NCBI RefSeq assembly: GCF_029626235.1
Contig: NZ_JARUBO010000005.1
Coordinates: forward strand, 2,326,501 to 2,390,500
DNA: 64,000 nt
Direction of reading: 5' to 3'
Origin: Micromonospora sp. WMMD1120
Lineage (GTDB): Bacteria > Actinomycetota > Actinomycetes > Mycobacteriales > Micromonosporaceae
The notes under the pieces are model-generated. The model made no database searches. It was not told where the DNA came from and was given only the letters and a program-made list of their open reading frames with translations. The position numbers and the translations under genes were made by a program. Shown here piece after piece: positions 1-7,957 of this stretch (position 1 is its first letter; each line of letters starts with the position of its first letter).

Positions 1-593
1 CCAACAGCTCGGTCACCTCGGGCAGGAAGCCCATGTCGGCCATCTGGTCGGCCTCGTCGAGCACCGTGACCTCGACGTCGTCGAGTTGGCAGATGCCCCG
101 CTCGATGAGATCCCCGAGCCGGCCCGGGGTGGCCACGATGATCTCCACGCCGCGGCGCAGCGCGTCGATCTGCCGGTCGTACGGCACGCCGCCGACGGCG
201 GTCTTCAGGAAGATGTTGAGTGCCTTGCCCAGGGGCAGCAGGGCGTCGTTGACCTGCATGGCCAACTCCCGCGTCGGGACCAGGACGAGGGCGCGCGGAC
301 GCATCGGCCGGGCCGGCGGCGCGGCGGCCACCCGGGCCAGCAGCGGCAGCCCGAACGCGAGGGTCTTACCCGAGCCGGTCTGGCCACGGCCGAGCACGTC
401 CCGACCGGCGAGCGCATCCGGCACCGTGGCCCGCTGGATCTCGAACGGGGTGGTGATGCCCTGCCGCGCCAGGGCGCGGACCAGCGGCTCGGGCAGGCCG
501 AGGCCGGCGAAGTCGACCGGCTCGACGGTGTCGGTCGCCGGGGTGGAGTCGAAAACGGACGTAACGGTGCTGGGGTCAGCAGAGGTGGTCAAG
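1..593 (-). CDS. DEAD-box RNA helicase, N-terminal part (gene runs off the window)
   Basis: The 197 visible residues are the RecA1 half of an ATP-dependent RNA helicase that unwinds RNA duplexes. In order I see a Q motif (TTPFEIQ, about 48-54), Walker A GQTGSGKT (70-77), PTREL (106-110), TPGR (155-158) and DEAD (179-182). The chosen start is a TTG at 593 preceded by GAAAGG with about 6 nt spacing; no better in-frame start lies close by. The short acidic N-terminus before the Q motif suits the RhlE/DeaD class. The RecA2 half lies outside the window, so the subfamily cannot be fixed. Confidence 0.88.
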
Positions 594-789
594 AAAAGCC
601 TTTCGAGCGGGGCGCATCTTCGCGATGGCCTGCCGCGGCTGTGTCGCCGGATCGCCCGCAAGATCGCCCATGGGCGCGCACCACGCGCGCCAGGTCAGTG
701 ATCCAGACAAGTGTACGGCGGTCCGGCGAAGCCGCCAGCCGGTTGTCCGACCGTAGTGGGCCGACTCACCATCGCCCTCACCCGTCGGC

Positions 790-2382
790 TCACCCGTTGA
801 GTACGTCGCCCACCAGCCCGTCCAGGGCGTCGCCGGCGAGCAGGACGACCAGCACGCTGATCGCTACCAGCAGACCCAGCGCGGCGGCCAAAACGATCAC
901 CACCCGGGTGTTCCTGGACCGTTCGGCAGGTGTGTCCGCCCAGCCCTGGGCCAGGATGTGCCCGGTCAGCGAGCCGGAGGTCTCCACCGCGTTGGCGGGT
1001 ATCGCGATGGTGGTGAAACCGGGGCCATCGCCGCTGCCGTAGACGGTGCCGGCCAGGTCGGTGCCACGGTCGGGCTGCCGGCCCGGGGGCGCGGGGGTGG
1101 TCCGTCCGGCCGGGCCACCCGGTGGGTTGGACGTCGGCACGTTCACCCGGGGGTTCCCGCGGTCCGGCCCGGGCGTACCGGTGGTCGACGGGGGCCAGGT
1201 CGGCAGCGCCGGAGCGGGCACCACCGGCGGCGCGGCGGCAGTCGGCTCGACAGCTCCGCCGCCGGGTGCCGGGCGTGTCGCCCCGGTGGTGGCCGAACGG
1301 CCGACCGGCGGCGCCAGGACCGACGCCGAGGCCCGTACGCCGGGCGGGTCGGTCATGGCCGGTGGCGGTGGGAACGGCGGCGCGGGCATCGGGCCGGGCG
1401 GCCCTGGTGGCGTGGGCACCGGCGGGCCGGGTGGCGGCAGTGGCGGGCTCGGCACGGGTGGCGTCGGCGGGCCGGGCATGGGCGGGACCGGCGAGGGTGG
1501 CGGGGTCGGCGGACCCGGGAGGGGTGGGACCGGACCGGGCGGCGGCGTCGGGCGGGGTTCCGGCGTCGGCGCCGGCTGGGGCGGGTACGGCCCTGGGGCC
1601 GGCGCGGGCTCCGGTTCCGGTGGCGTCGGCTCGGTCGGCCCGGGGCCGGGTGGGGTGGGTGCCGGAGCGGGCTCGGGAGTGGGCGGCTGGGCCGGCTCCG
1701 GCGACCGGGTGGCCGGGGACGACCCGACCGGCTGGGCCGGTTCGGGGCTCACCGGAGCGCCCCGGTAGACGGCGGGGGTGCTCTCCCGAGGTTCCGGAGC
1801 GCCGATGGTGCCAGCCGCGACCCGGCTGCTGCTGGGAACGGTGGCGCTGGCCCGGGCCGGCGCTGGCGAATCGTTGCGCTGCCCGGGCACCGAGACCTCG
1901 ACCGGGCTGGCCGAGGCGGTGGCCCGGTAGGTGGTGGCGGCGACGGGAGGACTGGCCGGCAGGTCACCGCGGAGAGCCCCGGCGGTCGGGACGCTGGCCC
2001 GCGCCCGGACCGGTGCGGCGGCCCGCTCCGGACGCGTGCCGGACGCCGGCTGGCCGGTGGCGTTCGCGTCGGCGGTCTCCGGAGTGACCGGGTCGGCGGC
2101 AGCCGTCTCAGGGGTGGCCGGGCCGGCGTCGGCCGTCTCCGGGTTGGCCGGGCCGGCGTCGGCCGTCTCAGGGGTGGCCGGGCCGGCGTCGGCCGTCTCC
2201 GGGTTGGCCGGGTCGGCGTCGGGCACGGCCGCGCCGGGAACGCCCGCGGCCGGGACAGCCGGGTTGGCGTCAGCCGGGTCGGAGTCAGCCGGTGCCACCG
2301 GGTCGGCGGCGCCGGACCCGGGCGGACCGGCTCGGTCGACCACGGGGTCGACAGTCTCCGCCGGGTCTTTCTGCTCGGCCAT
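790..2382 (-). CDS. Proline/alanine-rich protein with one C-terminal membrane anchor
   Basis: About 530 residues. The N-terminal part holds degenerate 10-residue repeats of the type PANPETADAG, followed by a long Pro-rich stretch (PTPPPGPVPP-like), a short ordered-looking segment, and near the C-terminus one hydrophobic helix (VVIVLAAALGLLVAISVLVV). This predicts an N-terminus-in or tail-anchored protein with a disordered domain. The ATG at 2382 has GGAGG 6 nt upstream and is preferred over upstream starts at 2400 and 2448. The family is not recognised. It lies convergent to nothing and 114 bp beyond the stop of the NlpC/P60 gene, on the same strand. Confidence 0.65.
   Translation of the reverse strand: MAEQKDPAETVDPVVDRAGPPGSGAADPVAPADSDPADANPAVPAAGVPGAAVPDADPANPETADAGPATPETADAGPANPETADAGPATPETAAADPVTPETADANATGQPASGTRPERAAAPVRARASVPTAGALRGDLPASPPVAATTYRATASASPVEVSVPGQRNDSPAPARASATVPSSSRVAAGTIGAPEPRESTPAVYRGAPVSPEPAQPVGSSPATRSPEPAQPPTPEPAPAPTPPGPGPTEPTPPEPEPAPAPGPYPPQPAPTPEPRPTPPPGPVPPLPGPPTPPPSPVPPMPGPPTPPVPSPPLPPPGPPVPTPPGPPGPMPAPPFPPPPAMTDPPGVRASASVLAPPVGRSATTGATRPAPGGGAVEPTAAAPPVVPAPALPTWPPSTTGTPGPDRGNPRVNVPTSNPPGGPAGRTTPAPPGRQPDRGTDLAGTVYGSGDGPGFTTIAIPANAVETSGSLTGHILAQGWADTPAERSRNTRVVIVLAAALGLLVAISVLVVLLAGDALDGLVGDVLNG
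2071..2220. repeat. Five 30-bp tandem repeats inside the proline-rich gene
   Basis: Positions 2101-2220 are four 30-bp units in a 60-bp higher-order pattern (units alternate between a CTCAGGGGTGG and a CTCCGGGTTGG version). A diverged fifth unit occupies 2071-2100. Each unit encodes ten residues, so copy-number change would keep the frame. The near identity of the two 60-bp halves suggests recent expansion. Confidence 0.85.
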
Positions 2383-2496
2383 CTCCGCCCTCCGCGCCAT
2401 GCTCGCACCCGGACCCGTGACGTCGGATCGGATGTGCCTGGTTGTCACGGTGCCACAGATCTTCCCGAGCGGACAGCCGGAGTCGGTCGTGGCGGA

Positions 2497-4050
2497 TCAG
2501 CCCGCGGTGCTCGGGCTGCTCGTCTGGCTGCCGCTGCCGGTCACGCTGGTGCTGGCCTTCGGCGTGGTCGTCGGAGGCTTGCTGGCCGGCGCGCTGGTCG
2601 GCGGCGGGGGAATGGTGGTCGGGGTGCTGTCCGGACTGTTCGACGGGCTCGCCGTGGCGCTGCCGGTCGGCGTGGGCGTGGCGCTGCCGGTCGGCGTGGG
2701 CGTGGCCGACCCGGTCGGCGTCGGCGTCGCCGTCGGCTTCTTGGTCGGCGAGGGCGTGGGCGTGGGCTTGCCGGTCGGCGGGGGCGTCGGCTTGGTGGGT
2801 GGCTTCGGGGCGGGCGGGGTCGGAACGGTCACCACCGGTGCCGGCACCGCGCCGATCACCCGGGTGGCGGCGTACAGCCGGGACCAGCGGACGACCGAGA
2901 TCTTGACGACGTCGCCGGTGGTGGGGGCCTGCACCATCTTGCCGTTGCCGATGTACATGCCGACGTGGTGGATCGTCGTCCAGCTGCTGCCCGAGGCGAA
3001 GAAGAGCAGGTCGCCGGGGAGCAGCGCGCCCTGCGAGACGGTGCGGCTCCGGGTGGCGGCGTACTGGTCGCGGGAGACCCGGGGCAGGTCGAAGTAGTCG
3101 GCGCCCGGTGACCGGTACGCCGCCCACATCAGGCCGGAGCAGTCGAACTCGTCCGGCCCCTCCTCGGACCACTTGTACGGGTCGCCGAGCTGGGCGAGCG
3201 CGTAGCGGACCGCCGCCATCGCCCGGGGGTGCGCGGCCATGCCGCTGATGTTCTGGTCGGTGACGTAACCGGCGCCGATCTGCTGCTCGGCGGCCTCCTG
3301 CTGGCGCTCGATCTCGATCAGCGCGGCGGCGTTGTCCCGGCGGAGCTTGAGCAGGCTCGCCTCGGCAGTGCGGAGCGCCGTCTCGCCCGCGGTGAACTCC
3401 GCCTCGGCGGCGGCGAGCGCGGCCTCGGCGGTGGCGTGCTTCTGGTACGCCTCCTGCTCACCGGCGCGGGCGCGGGTCAGCTCCCCGGTCACGCCTGTGG
3501 TGCCGCCCTCGACCTTCTCGCCCCGGCTGATCTGTCCGAGTCGGCTCAGCCCACGGATGTCCCGGGCCAGCTCGCCGGGGGGCAGGGCGGCGGCCTCCTT
3601 GACGGCTTCGGCGGCGGCGGTGTCGGCGTTCTGCTGGGCACGCAGCAGCGCGTCCTGTGCGGTCGCCAGCGCCTTGGCTGCCACGGTGACCTGCGCCTGC
3701 GCGTCGACGCGTTTCTGTCGGCTCACCAGTAACGCCTCGCCGAGCGCGCCCACCTGCGTCTCGCCCGCGGCAATCGCGGTGGCCAGGGGGCCGTTGCCGA
3801 CGTTGACCACCGGCGGAGCGGGAACTCCGGCCACGGGAGGGCCGCCCGGTAGCTGGAGCGTGCCGGTCACCGCCGGCCGGCTGCCGGTGTCCGGAACGGT
3901 GGTCGGCACCCCGGGCTCCGCGTACGCGGGGGTGGCGAGCACGGCGGCGGCGATCGCACCGAGCAGGGCAGCCCAGAGCTTCGGCCGCAGCACCGGCGAG
4001 ATCACCGGGCTCCGTCGTCGCTGCCGTCGCCCGCGCCCGCTGTAGACCAT
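2497..4050 (-). CDS. Secreted NlpC/P60 family peptidoglycan hydrolase
   Basis: 517 residues, start ATG 4050 with GGGGAG 5 nt upstream. An Arg-rich N-terminus and hydrophobic segment ending in ATPAYA-E form a signal peptide. Residues of about 80-270 are Ala/Glu/Lys-rich with heptad character, a coiled coil as in RipA-type endopeptidases. The NlpC/P60 domain spans about 270-385 with catalytic Cys304 in DCSG and His near 360 in HHVGMYIG. The remaining tail is Pro/Thr/Ser-rich with PTPTGSAT repeats. The predicted role is cleavage of D-Glu/diamino-acid peptide bonds in the cell wall. The tail resembles a wall-spanning linker; no LPXTG motif is present. Confidence 0.9.
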   Translation of the reverse strand: MVYSGRGRRQRRRSPVISPVLRPKLWAALLGAIAAAVLATPAYAEPGVPTTVPDTGSRPAVTGTLQLPGGPPVAGVPAPPVVNVGNGPLATAIAAGETQVGALGEALLVSRQKRVDAQAQVTVAAKALATAQDALLRAQQNADTAAAEAVKEAAALPPGELARDIRGLSRLGQISRGEKVEGGTTGVTGELTRARAGEQEAYQKHATAEAALAAAEAEFTAGETALRTAEASLLKLRRDNAAALIEIERQQEAAEQQIGAGYVTDQNISGMAAHPRAMAAVRYALAQLGDPYKWSEEGPDEFDCSGLMWAAYRSPGADYFDLPRVSRDQYAATRSRTVSQGALLPGDLLFFASGSSWTTIHHVGMYIGNGKMVQAPTTGDVVKISVVRWSRLYAATRVIGAVPAPVVTVPTPPAPKPPTKPTPPPTGKPTPTPSPTKKPTATPTPTGSATPTPTGSATPTPTGSATASPSNSPDSTPTTIPPPPTSAPASKPPTTTPKASTSVTGSGSQTSSPSTAG

Positions 4051-4252
4051 GCCGCTCCCCGTCCCACCTCTCGTCGCCGCGCTTGGTGGACGCGACGTTC
4101 GGGACGGTATCAGTGTGTGTGTTCCGCCCCACCTCGTTACTACCGCACCTCGCCACTCATGTCGATGCGTGGCCGGGTTACGGGTGGCTGAGAGTCTGGT
4201 GAAGTGGGTCGCTGCCGCCGACCGCGCCGCCGGGACGGCCGGTCCCTCGACG

Positions 4253-4258
4253 TAGGCT
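4253..4258 (+). promoter_or_regulatory. Candidate -10 element for mqnE
   Basis: TAGGCT sits 30 nt before the mqnE start. The same string CGTAGGCTCGATC recurs at 37129-37141 just before another start codon, which supports a -10 box. A convincing -35 hexamer was not found. Confidence 0.3.
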
Positions 4259-4288
4259 CGATCCGACCGCAGGTGGAAGGGACGTGCC

Positions 4289-5458
4289 ATGGACGCCGGA
4301 CTCAAGCGCGAGCTCGAAGCGAAGGTGTACGCCGGTGAGCGGCTGAGCCGGGAGGACGGGATCGCCCTCTACGACAGCGACGATCTCGCCTGGCTGGGGC
4401 GGCTCGCCCACCACCGGCGCACCGAGCTCAACGGCGACCGGGTGATGTTCAACGTCAACCGGCACCTCAACCTGACGAACGTCTGCTCGGCGTCCTGCGC
4501 GTACTGCTCGTTCCAGCGCAAGCCGGGCGAGAAGGACGCGTACACGATGCGCATCGACGAGGCGGTCCGCAAGGCCAAGGAGATGGAGGGCGAGCAGCTC
4601 ACCGAGCTGCACATCGTCAACGGGCTGCACCCCACGCTGCCCTGGCGCTACTACCCGAAGGTGCTGCGCGAGCTGAAGGCGGCGCTGCCGGCGGTCAAGC
4701 TGAAGTGCTTCACCGCTACCGAGGTGCAGTGGTTCGAGAAGATCAGCGGTCTGAGCGCCGACGAGATCCTCGACGAGTTGATGGACGCCGGCCTGGAGTC
4801 GCTGACCGGCGGTGGTGCGGAGATCTTCGACTGGGAGGTCCGGCAGCACATCGTCGACCACGCCTGCCACTGGGAGGACTGGTCGCGCATCCACGCCCTG
4901 GCCCACAGCAAGGGCATGAAGACCCCGGCAACCATGCTGTACGGCCACATCGAGGAGCCCCGGCACCGGGTCGACCACGTGCTGCGGCTGCGCGAGTTGC
5001 AGGACGAGACCGGCGGGTTCGCGGTCTTCATCCCGCTGCGCTACCAGCACGACTTCGTCGACTCGGCGGACGGCAAGATCCGTAACCGGATCCAGGCGCG
5101 GACCACGATGGCGTCCCCGGCCGAGTCGCTGAAGACGTTCGCCGTCTCCCGGCTGCTCTTCGACAACGTGCCGCACCTGAAGAACTTCTGGGTGATGCAC
5201 GGGCTCTCGGTGGCCCAGCTCTCGTTGAACTTCGGCGTCGACGACCTGGACGGCTCGGTCGTCGAATACAAGATCACGCATGACGCCGACTCGTACGGCA
5301 CCCCGAACACGATGCACCGCGAGGACCTGCTGCACCTGATCTGGGACGCGGGTTTCCAGCCGGTCGAGCGGGACACCCGCTACAACGTGGTCCGGGAGTA
5401 CGACAAGGCCCCGTCGCTGGCCGAGCGGCGCGCCGAGCCGCAGCAGGTCTGGGCCTGA
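4289..5458 (+). CDS. mqnE: Aminofutalosine synthase MqnE (radical SAM)
   Basis: 389 residues, the expected family length. MqnE joins the MqnA product 3-[(1-carboxyvinyl)oxy]benzoate to SAM-derived adenosyl radical to make aminofutalosine in the futalosine menaquinone route. The radical-SAM cluster motif is Cys66, Cys70, Cys73 (CSASCAYC), followed by a TIM-barrel and CofH/MqnE-like C-terminus. The RBS is GGAAGGG 7-8 nt before ATG 4289. MqnE is preferred over MqnC or CofH because of the FNVNRHLNLTNVC context; MqnC is a separate gene at 33388. It is divergent from the NlpC/P60 gene and stands alone. Confidence 0.93.
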   Translation: MDAGLKRELEAKVYAGERLSREDGIALYDSDDLAWLGRLAHHRRTELNGDRVMFNVNRHLNLTNVCSASCAYCSFQRKPGEKDAYTMRIDEAVRKAKEMEGEQLTELHIVNGLHPTLPWRYYPKVLRELKAALPAVKLKCFTATEVQWFEKISGLSADEILDELMDAGLESLTGGGAEIFDWEVRQHIVDHACHWEDWSRIHALAHSKGMKTPATMLYGHIEEPRHRVDHVLRLRELQDETGGFAVFIPLRYQHDFVDSADGKIRNRIQARTTMASPAESLKTFAVSRLLFDNVPHLKNFWVMHGLSVAQLSLNFGVDDLDGSVVEYKITHDADSYGTPNTMHREDLLHLIWDAGFQPVERDTRYNVVREYDKAPSLAERRAEPQQVWA

Positions 5459-5481
5459 GTCACCACGTACCCTCGCAGTCG

Positions 5482-5919
5482 ATGACCGAGCAACGAGGTG
5501 CCGCGCAGCAGGGCGGGTTTCCCCGCCGGGACGCCGAGGGGCGGATCGCCGTCCTGGGTGACCTGCTCGGGGTGTGCCTGGCCGGCGTGGTCATCGGCGT
5601 GCTCGCGTTGGTGCTGTTCGACTGGGCGTTCGCCTCGATCGGCGCTGGCGACTTCGGGCACACCAACGGCTGGTTGGCGGTTATCCTGCCGGCCTGGCTG
5701 TTCTGGGACGACTTCCGGGCCTGGGACTTCGGCGCGGCCCGGGTGGTGGCGGCGGTGGTCGCCGCCGCCGTCGGGGTCTGCGTCGGGCTGCTGGTCGCCG
5801 GTCTGGGCGCCGGCTGGCCGCCGCTGCTCTCCGGCGCGCTGGCGGCAGGGGCGTTCACCGTGGCGTACGCGGTGGTCTGGTTTCCCGGCGTCCGCTGGCT
5901 GGCCCGCCGGACTGGCTGA
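5482..5919 (+). CDS. Small four-helix membrane protein (DUF3054-like)
   Basis: 145 residues with four predicted membrane helices after a polar 20-residue N-terminus. The size, helix count and a WAVILPAW-like loop suggest the DUF3054 family; function unknown. It starts 23 bp after mqnE. There is no Shine-Dalgarno, but TACCCT lies 9 nt before ATG 5482, so it may be leaderless and separately transcribed. The family assignment rests on my recollection of the fold pattern and is moderate. Confidence 0.7.
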   Translation: MTEQRGAAQQGGFPRRDAEGRIAVLGDLLGVCLAGVVIGVLALVLFDWAFASIGAGDFGHTNGWLAVILPAWLFWDDFRAWDFGAARVVAAVVAAAVGVCVGLLVAGLGAGWPPLLSGALAAGAFTVAYAVVWFPGVRWLARRTG

Positions 5920-5982
5920 CCACTACCGCCCGCCGGGCGGATCGAGAGTACCGCCGCGGTGGCGGGCGACGGAGAGAACGGA

Positions 5983-6309
5983 GTGGTGCGGGTGAGCGCC
6001 GCGCTCAAGTACACGCTGGGCCGGATCGGGCTGTTCGTCGCCGTGCTGGCCGCCCTCTGGCTGGTCGACGTCGACGTGTTCCTGAAGTTGATCCTGGCCC
6101 TGGCCTTCTCGGCCGCCCTCTCCTTCTTCCTGTTGCGCGGTTGGCGCAACGAGATGGCCGAGGAGATGGATACCGCCGCGAAGCGCCGCCGCGTCGAGAA
6201 GGAGCGCCTCCGCACCGCCCTAGCCGGCGAAGACGAGCCCCCCCAATCCCCCCAATCCCCCCAACCCACCCAACCCCCACCCACCAACCCCACCGACCCG
6301 CCGCGTTGA
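5983..6309 (+). CDS. DUF4229-type small membrane protein
   Basis: About 108 residues: two closely spaced transmembrane helices, then a basic amphipathic region (AKRRRVEKERLR) and a Pro/Gln tail encoded by a C-rich 9-bp repeat (6240-6300). This layout is that of actinobacterial DUF4229 proteins of unknown function. GTG 5983 has GGAG 8 nt upstream; the in-frame GTG 5959 is possible but lacks an RBS. It follows the preceding membrane protein by about 60 bp and may share its transcript. Confidence 0.7.
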   Translation: MVRVSAALKYTLGRIGLFVAVLAALWLVDVDVFLKLILALAFSAALSFFLLRGWRNEMAEEMDTAAKRRRVEKERLRTALAGEDEPPQSPQSPQPTQPPPTNPTDPPR

Positions 6310-6369
6310 TCATGAAGTTATAGCCCGACGGCGCGGCGTGTCGTGGCGATAACTTCATGATCAACGCGG
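6301..6369. repeat. Palindromic interspersed repeat, copy 1 (MITE/REP-like)
   Basis: Perfect 21-bp inverted repeat: left arm 6301-6321, right arm 6349-6369, with a 27-bp centre. The arm core is TTGATCATGAAGTTAT. A second, related copy lies at 21623-21685 and shares the arms and the central CGACACGCCG when reversed. It sits just after the stop of the DUF4229 gene and 42 bp before the stop of the convergent peptidase gene, so it may also act as a bidirectional terminator. Confidence 0.85.
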
Positions 6370-6410
6370 ACAAACCCTGCCGGATCGGCGCGCGACAACG
6401 GCAGGGCGGG

Positions 6411-7748
6411 TTACCAGGTGGTGGAACCGGGGGACTTGGGCCAGGGCTTGGACAGCGGCTTGATCAGGTAGGCCACTCCGCCGGAGCCGCCCGAGACGCC
6501 GCCGGTGGCGTTGGTGCGCTTGGTACGCAGCCAGATCTTCTCGAACTGCGCACGCTTGTAGACGTTGCGGACGACGTCGTTGCTGGACGAGGCGGGGTCG
6601 TTGACGATCACGTCGCCGTCGGCGGTGAACCCGACCACCACGAAGAGGTGCCCGGACGTGCCGTAGTTCGCCCCGTCCAACTCGCTGGCGAGGAAGGACT
6701 GGCTGGTCACGACGGGAATGCCGGCGGCGATGAACCGCTCCAGATCGTCCACCGAGTGCAGCCGGGTCACCCGCCCCTCCAGCCCGGGGAAGCTGGCCGC
6801 GTACGCGGTGTTGAACGGCCAGTTGCCGGCGCCGTCGTACGCGTAGTCGTAGGTCATCCGCGCGGCGTGGTTGACGGTCGGGTCCGGGTAGGTCGGGTCC
6901 ACCCAGGAGGTGTCGGCCGCCGACGGTCGCCGGCCCCAGTACTCGACCACCATCTCGGTCGAGGTGGGCGAGCACCAGGCCTCGCCCCCGCCGTCGTACT
7001 CGGGGTAGTGCCCGGAGTGCACGTTCTGCGAGTAGCGCGGCACCGGCAGCTCCACACCCCAGGCGATCCGCCCGGCGCTCGGCGGCACGGTGAACCGGTC
7101 CGGCACGTTGGAGCTCATCGCGCCGATCATCCGAACCACCGGCGCGGCGGTCTGGCCGGGTGCGCGGTAGAGGGTCAGCCGCAGTTGGTACGAGCGCAGC
7201 AGCACCCCGGCGGTGGCGTCGTCGATGCTGAAGGTGTCGGTCCAGATCGTCGACCACGGGTCGCCCTGCCGGTTGACGGTGGTCCGCCTGATGTCGGTGT
7301 CACCGGACGCCCAGCGGCCCATGACGTACCACGGTGTCTGGTCACCGGTGGTGTAGCTGCCCTGCATCTCCACCTGGATCCAGGTGCCGGCGGGGGTCTC
7401 CGCGTTCCACGAGGCGATCAGCTCGGTGGCGTCGAAGCCGATCCCGGTCACCGGTGAGGTCCAGGTGCCGTACTCCCAGGTGCGGGTGGCGCCGGTGTGC
7501 GGGTCCGCGTACTCCGTCGTGCCGGCCGGGCGGGCGAGGGTGACGCCCGCGCGGGCGCCGGGCAGGACGCGGGTGCCGTCCCGGCTGCCCCGGTGCCAGT
7601 CGGCGGGCCCGGACCAGTCCTGGAAGGTGATCTGCTCGTCGTGGACGGTGGCGGGCGGGCGGGTCGCCACGGCGGGCGCGGCGGTGGCGAGCAGGGTGAG
7701 CGAGGTGACGCCGGCGAGGGTGGCCGCGCGCAGGCGGGATGTGGCCAT
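6411..7748 (-). CDS. Secreted C39-like cysteine peptidase family protein
   Basis: 445 residues from ATG 7748 (GGAG about 6 nt upstream). A signal peptide ends near ATAAPAVA. The N-terminal half is beta-rich and of unknown role; it resembles the exo-alpha-sialidase-like/jelly-roll region seen before C39_2 domains. The C-terminal half is a peptidase C39-like fold with Cys259 (EAWCSP), His367 (SGHLFVVVGF) and Asn/Asp near 382 (VIVNDP). It probably cleaves a secreted peptide or wall component. It is convergent to the DUF4229 gene and divergent from the M14 carboxypeptidase, suggesting shared control. Confidence 0.85.
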   Translation of the reverse strand: MATSRLRAATLAGVTSLTLLATAAPAVATRPPATVHDEQITFQDWSGPADWHRGSRDGTRVLPGARAGVTLARPAGTTEYADPHTGATRTWEYGTWTSPVTGIGFDATELIASWNAETPAGTWIQVEMQGSYTTGDQTPWYVMGRWASGDTDIRRTTVNRQGDPWSTIWTDTFSIDDATAGVLLRSYQLRLTLYRAPGQTAAPVVRMIGAMSSNVPDRFTVPPSAGRIAWGVELPVPRYSQNVHSGHYPEYDGGGEAWCSPTSTEMVVEYWGRRPSAADTSWVDPTYPDPTVNHAARMTYDYAYDGAGNWPFNTAYAASFPGLEGRVTRLHSVDDLERFIAAGIPVVTSQSFLASELDGANYGTSGHLFVVVGFTADGDVIVNDPASSSNDVVRNVYKRAQFEKIWLRTKRTNATGGVSGGSGGVAYLIKPLSKPWPKSPGSTTW

Positions 7749-7877
7749 TGGTGCTCCGCGGTGTCGAGGGGGCATCGTCGCTGGTCAGTGTCGCGCCTGG
7801 AAGGAAGTTTCGCCAGACGTTCGCGGATAGAAAAACATTGCCGCCGGGATGATCGGCTCGGGATGGTTAAGACAGCG

Positions 7878-7924
7878 ATCAATATTGATATGACCATGTG
7901 ACTGGTGGTGAAGTGTCCTTCACC
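7878..7924. promoter_or_regulatory. Two perfect palindromes in the divergent promoter region
   Basis: ATCAATATTGAT (7878-7889) is a perfect 12-bp palindrome, strikingly AT-rich for this genome. GGTGAAG-TGTC-CTTCACC (7907-7924) is a perfect 7-bp-arm inverted repeat. Both lie between two divergent secreted hydrolase genes, 34-80 nt before ATG 7958, where regulator operators are expected. No regulator is identified. Confidence 0.45.
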
Positions 7925-7957
7925 GAGCGGGATCTCCGCCCTCCGAGGAGGTAGTAC

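Noticed and set aside
958..3111. 717-codon open frame on the plus strand over the proline-rich gene
   Set aside because: Arg/Gly-rich antisense shadow of GC-rich codons; the minus strand has RBS, membrane helix and the NlpC domain.
4051..4288. ydaO (c-di-AMP) riboswitch upstream of the NlpC/P60 gene, common in actinobacteria
   Set aside because: None of the conserved core strings was found on the minus strand.
4178..5335. 385-codon open frame antisense to mqnE
   Set aside because: Composition is that of a reverse-strand shadow, while mqnE carries intact catalytic motifs.
7907..7924. Rex site at GGTGAAGTGTCCTTCACC
   Set aside because: The half-sites GTGAA and TTCAC are 6 nt apart rather than the 4 required by Rex.
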